A DNA stretch of 64,000 bases from Flavobacterium sp. CYK-55 (GTDB lineage Bacteria > Bacteroidota > Bacteroidia > Flavobacteriales > Flavobacteriaceae). Positions 62,189-64,000 of the stretch are shown here, piece after piece (position 1 is the first letter of the stretch; every line of letters begins with the position of its first letter). The position numbers and the translations under genes were made by a program. Under the pieces are notes generated by a model that was not told the origin of the DNA, did not search any database, and saw only the letters and a list, made by a program, of their open reading frames with translations. The DNA is taken from contig NZ_JAHCDK010000001.1 in the NCBI RefSeq assembly GCF_018413465.1, positions 186,001 to 250,000 on the forward strand. The letters are read 5' to 3'.

Positions 62189-62737
62189 TTATTCTGCTCT
62201 GTTGATTGCTCCGCTGATTCGCTGTGAGTTTACGATGCTGAAATCTTTACTAAAATCAACACCTTCCCCATACGAAACACCATTCGGGTCAGTAAATTTA
62301 TATTTTTTTTCGGTAAAAAACCATTCATTTTTTTGGTCAAAATACAATTGCTCAGTTTCAAGTTGCTGGCCTTTTTCATTGTATATCTTGATGTTTTTTT
62401 GCAAATCAATAATATCGGTACCTTTAAAAGTAACCGCATAATCTGAGCTGATAAAAGTGCGTTGACCGCGATTGTCGTACATGGTAACGTTAACACCTTT
62501 CGGAAACTCGGTAAAAGGATAATCAACCGTTGCGTAATCAAGCATTTTTGGACTGACTAAAATAGATTTGATTCTTCCTGAATCGGTATATTTTAAATTA
62601 AAATTATCTGCCTCGCCTGTAGGAACAAACTCTGTGTAGTGAATTTTTTGGACTTCTTTAAAATTACTTTCACAACTGCTCAAAAACACTGTAAAGAGTA
62701 CACTCAGAAAAAACAATATGAAAGCCTTAATTTTCAA
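62189..62737 (-). CDS. lptC: LPS export protein LptC (lipoprotein form)
   Basis: This 182-residue protein has a lipobox-type signal (FLSSC, Cys22) instead of the uncleaved helix of E. coli LptC, and one LptC beta-jellyroll domain (about 40-165; YTEFVPTGEADNFNLKYTDSGRIKSI...DYPFTEFPKGVNVTMYDN...ISSDYAVTF). It would accept LPS from LptBFG and hand it to LptA on its way to the outer membrane. It is the second gene of the 63998-to-58526 run. Confidence 0.92.
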   Translation of the reverse strand: MKIKAFILFFLSVLFTVFLSSCESNFKEVQKIHYTEFVPTGEADNFNLKYTDSGRIKSILVSPKMLDYATVDYPFTEFPKGVNVTMYDNRGQRTFISSDYAVTFKGTDIIDLQKNIKIYNEKGQQLETEQLYFDQKNEWFFTEKKYKFTDPNGVSYGEGVDFSKDFSIVNSQRISGAINRAE

Positions 62738-62750
62738 GTACTAAAAAAGT

Positions 62751-63998
62751 TTAGTCGTATTTGCGTTTGATAAACCAACGATCATTAAGTGAAAGACTAA
62801 TGATCACATTGGTGTAGTTTTCTTCGATGAGTAAGGCTTTGGCGGTTCCGCGACGCCCCCATTCAACTCCCAAATTCAGGTTTGAAAAAGCACCGCCCAA
62901 CGGCAATCCGAATCCACCTGTTATAGCGTAATCGCGAATAGGTTCTTGATTGATAATCATTCCGGTTTTTTCATATCTAAATCCGGCACGGTAGGTAACT
63001 TTATTGAGGTAATTTGAAAAACTCGCATAGTTGGGAATATAATAACCCCCAAAACTGTATTTAAAACCATTTTCGTATTCAACTTTGTTCAAATCGTTTG
63101 TGCGCGAACCAAAGTTACTGGTTTGTTGTAAGGTCAATTCGGTTCCGACCATCCATTTCTTATTTTGGCCAATACCAACACCTAAAGTATATTTTGCGGG
63201 TAGATTTAATGTACTATTGTCATTAATTTCATCAAGCTGATCCACTTCAATAGGCTCAAAACCATTATACAACAATACCGACGAAATTATTCTTGAATTT
63301 CGAGATTTTAAACTGGTTTGCGGTGTAAAAACAAAACTGGTTTGCAAATCAAGCTTTGAATTGATTTTGTATTTGTAATACACTCCTAAATCAAGGCTAA
63401 AACCAGATAATTGAGAGGTGTTTGCTTCTTGCGAGCCCAATTGAGCTTCAAAAATTTTAGCGACAGTTGTGGTTTCAATCTGCCCAAAGTTGTAGTGACC
63501 ACTGAGCCCTAAACTCAAACTATTGTTTAATTTGTATGCGTAACTTAAAAACACTTTATTTAGTCCTCCTGTTCCTTCAAATGCTCTGTAGTCAAGCGTT
63601 GTAGAATTGGTATTTCGGATTTTATAACCTACTGAAGAATACGGTATCAAACCAAATCCAAAACCGGAATTTTTCATAGGTATTGCAACCATTAAATAAT
63701 CTAAAGTGCTTCGCTGTGATTTTTCGTTTCCGTTGTATGCATTCAGACGTGTTGCATTAAACGAGCCTCCAGCAGTATATGTAGATAGTTTAACTCCCGA
63801 AAAACTTGCCGGGTTAGTGTAGTTTATATGTATACTATCGGCAAAAACTGAAGCGCCACCCATCATTCTGTTCTCGGCATTGCCTTTAAATCTGACATCA
63901 CCTATACCGTAAAATGAATATGGCGAAGAAGTAGCTTGCTGTGCTCTTAAAGTTATCGAAATCAGCAGAACAAAAGCAATGAGAATTTTTTTAATCAT
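62751..63998 (-). CDS. outer-membrane beta-barrel protein, FadL/OmpP1-like, unknown substrate
   Basis: This 415-residue protein has a signal peptide (MIKKILIAFVLLISITLRAQ) and a long beta-strand-rich barrel with an early SPYSFYGIGDVRFKGNAENRMMGGASVF segment like those of FadL/TodX and PorV-type barrels. It lies 13 bp upstream of lptC on the same strand. The gene is complete here: the ATG is 2 bp from the window edge. I cannot name the substrate. Confidence 0.8.
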   Translation of the reverse strand: MIKKILIAFVLLISITLRAQQATSSPYSFYGIGDVRFKGNAENRMMGGASVFADSIHINYTNPASFSGVKLSTYTAGGSFNATRLNAYNGNEKSQRSTLDYLMVAIPMKNSGFGFGLIPYSSVGYKIRNTNSTTLDYRAFEGTGGLNKVFLSYAYKLNNSLSLGLSGHYNFGQIETTTVAKIFEAQLGSQEANTSQLSGFSLDLGVYYKYKINSKLDLQTSFVFTPQTSLKSRNSRIISSVLLYNGFEPIEVDQLDEINDNSTLNLPAKYTLGVGIGQNKKWMVGTELTLQQTSNFGSRTNDLNKVEYENGFKYSFGGYYIPNYASFSNYLNKVTYRAGFRYEKTGMIINQEPIRDYAITGGFGLPLGGAFSNLNLGVEWGRRGTAKALLIEENYTNVIISLSLNDRWFIKRKYD

Positions 63999-64000
63999 TT

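Noticed and set aside
1..64000. CRISPR array, prophage, insertion sequence or integrase
   Set aside because: No regularly spaced direct repeats, no transposase or integrase motifs, and all genes are core housekeeping or envelope types.
1..64000. tRNA or rRNA genes in the gaps
   Set aside because: No TTCRA T-loop plus CCA-end pattern or rRNA-like sequence was seen; the structured gaps are explained by the dispersed repeats.

Overview
The window is a gene-dense, colinear stretch of core chromosome from a member of the Bacteroidota, almost certainly a Flavobacteriaceae close to Flavobacterium. The evidence is: a type IX secretion (T9SS) C-terminal sorting domain, PorT/SprT, a lipidated TamA homologue (TamL), the mevalonate-pathway HMG-CoA reductase plus GHMP kinase pair, many TAnnTTTG (-7) promoters with short leaders and no Shine-Dalgarno sequence, and dispersed intergenic repeats typical of flavobacteria. 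I see no rRNA, tRNA, CRISPR array, prophage, insertion sequence or integrase.

Layout. 1-5.5 kb: a small membrane protein, a saccharopine dehydrogenase-like enzyme with an Lrp/AsnC regulator, a divergent NmrA reductase/HxlR regulator pair sharing an operator, and a T9SS-secreted seven-repeat protein behind a zinc metallopeptidase. 6.3-14.2 kb: leuS, then ftsX-DUF3098-uppP-truB, a thioredoxin-like protein, pyrH and frr. 14.2-22.8 kb: a cation/proton antiporter, an MMPL/RND exporter, asnS, rpoN and an unknown membrane protein. 22.8-29 kb: an unknown outer-membrane barrel, folA, ubiE/menG-porT, an RNA methyltransferase and tamL. 29-34 kb: fructose-bisphosphate aldolase, accD, a MacB-like permease and purH. 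34.2-39.8 kb: the rod-shape cluster mreB-mreC-mreD-mrdA-rodA. 39.8-47.7 kb: a tail-specific protease, surE, lpxB, an NlpC/P60 lipoprotein, comEC and a thioredoxin. 47.8-55 kb: three tandem POT peptide transporters next to a dipeptidyl peptidase IV, a peptide-utilisation module. 55-64 kb: a radical SAM protein, HMG-CoA reductase and GHMP kinase, a PpiD-like foldase, an HlyC/CorC protein, a 63-residue membrane protein, lptC and an outer-membrane porin-like protein.

The genes serve mainly envelope construction (mre/rod, uppP, lpxB, lptC, tamL, PPIase, porT), translation and RNA modification (leuS, asnS, frr, truB, rRNA/tRNA methyltransferase), nucleotide and cofactor synthesis (pyrH, purH, folA, ubiE), isoprenoid supply and peptide uptake.

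I found no convincing new defence, mobile or biosynthetic system. The most interesting non-genic signal is a family of four structured intergenic repeats of about 80 bp, all in the same orientation, at 9255, 20595, 31089 and 42229. They resemble the Flavo-1 RNA class. A second degenerate repeat family (2374, 3874) and short-unit inverted repeats (10573-10670, 30085-30153) also occur. Among the proteins, the ones to look at are AccD without a zinc ribbon, ComEC with a decayed C-terminal domain, a thioredoxin-fold protein lacking the resolving cysteine, and the HxlR operator.
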